In this document: positions 6,492-6,526 of the stretch, in pieces
How the letters are laid out: every line of letters begins with the position of its first letter
Numbering within the stretch: the first letter of the stretch is position 1
NCBI GenBank assembly: GCA_903918555.1
Contig: CAIXEV010000299.1
Coordinates: forward strand, 1 to 6,526
Direction of reading: 5' to 3'
DNA from: an uncultured bacterium
GTDB taxonomy: Bacteria > Planctomycetota > Phycisphaerae > Phycisphaerales > SM1A02
Length of the DNA stretch: 6,526 nucleotides
The notes under the pieces: generated by a model
Told to the model about the DNA's origin: nothing
Databases searched by the model: none
The model's input: the letters and a program-made list of their open reading frames with translations, nothing else
Position numbers and translations under genes: made by a program

Positions 6492-6522
6492 GTCAGGCCG
6501 CGGATTCACTCCGCGGCCTGAC
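6492..6522 (+). terminator. Perfect 13-bp hairpin after the protease gene
   Basis: GTCAGGCCGCGGA (6492-6504) and TCCGCGGCCTGAC (6510-6522) pair perfectly around the 5-base loop TTCAC, 34 bases after the protease stop. The stem is long and GC-rich, as in an intrinsic terminator. The window ends four bases later (CGCC), so any T-run cannot be seen. The symmetry would let it act on both strands if a convergent gene lies beyond the edge. Confidence 0.7.
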
Positions 6523-6526
6523 CGCC

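Overview
The window comes from a high-GC bacterium, roughly two-thirds G+C by eye. It has a Gram-negative style cell envelope: a lipoprotein with a lipobox, and a large exported protease. An ECF sigma factor paired with an RskA-type anti-sigma factor, GTG starts, sparse Shine-Dalgarno sequences and a Tricorn-type protease with a small beta domain in its linker all fit Planctomycetota, perhaps Phycisphaerae. That assignment is inference from gene content, not a marker-gene result.

Layout: a tRNA-Ser(UGA) gene lies on the minus strand at the left edge (2-88). All protein genes are on the plus strand. A lipoprotein of the DUF2959-like type (171-800) comes first. A gap of about 105 bases holding overlapping palindromes follows. 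Next is a two-gene unit: an ECF sigma factor (907-1584) overlapping by 4 bases a single-pass membrane anti-sigma factor with an RskA C-terminal domain (1581-2396). The 3' end of the anti-sigma gene is expanded into a 16-bp tandem repeat. A gap of about 195 bases leads to a 1288-residue secreted Tricorn-type serine protease (2591-6457). A perfect 13-bp hairpin (6492-6522) closes the window.

The sigma and anti-sigma genes form a signalling switch: the membrane protein holds the sigma factor until an envelope signal frees it. The Tricorn homologue and the lipoprotein act in the envelope or periplasm. Nothing in the window proves that the sigma factor controls either neighbour; a shared octamer upstream of the sigma unit and the protease is only a weak hint.

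The most unusual signal is compositional. The tetranucleotide ACGT does not occur once in 6526 bases although CGT occurs more than 100 times, and all 13 Asp/Asn/His/Tyr-Val codon pairs in the called genes use the T-ending first codon that avoids it. The second is a roughly 100-residue beta-rich domain set into the charged linker of the protease and bounded by an exact 27-bp direct repeat spaced exactly 375 bp (125 codons). I found no CRISPR array, insertion sequence or defence operon. Apart from these two points the region looks like ordinary chromosome.
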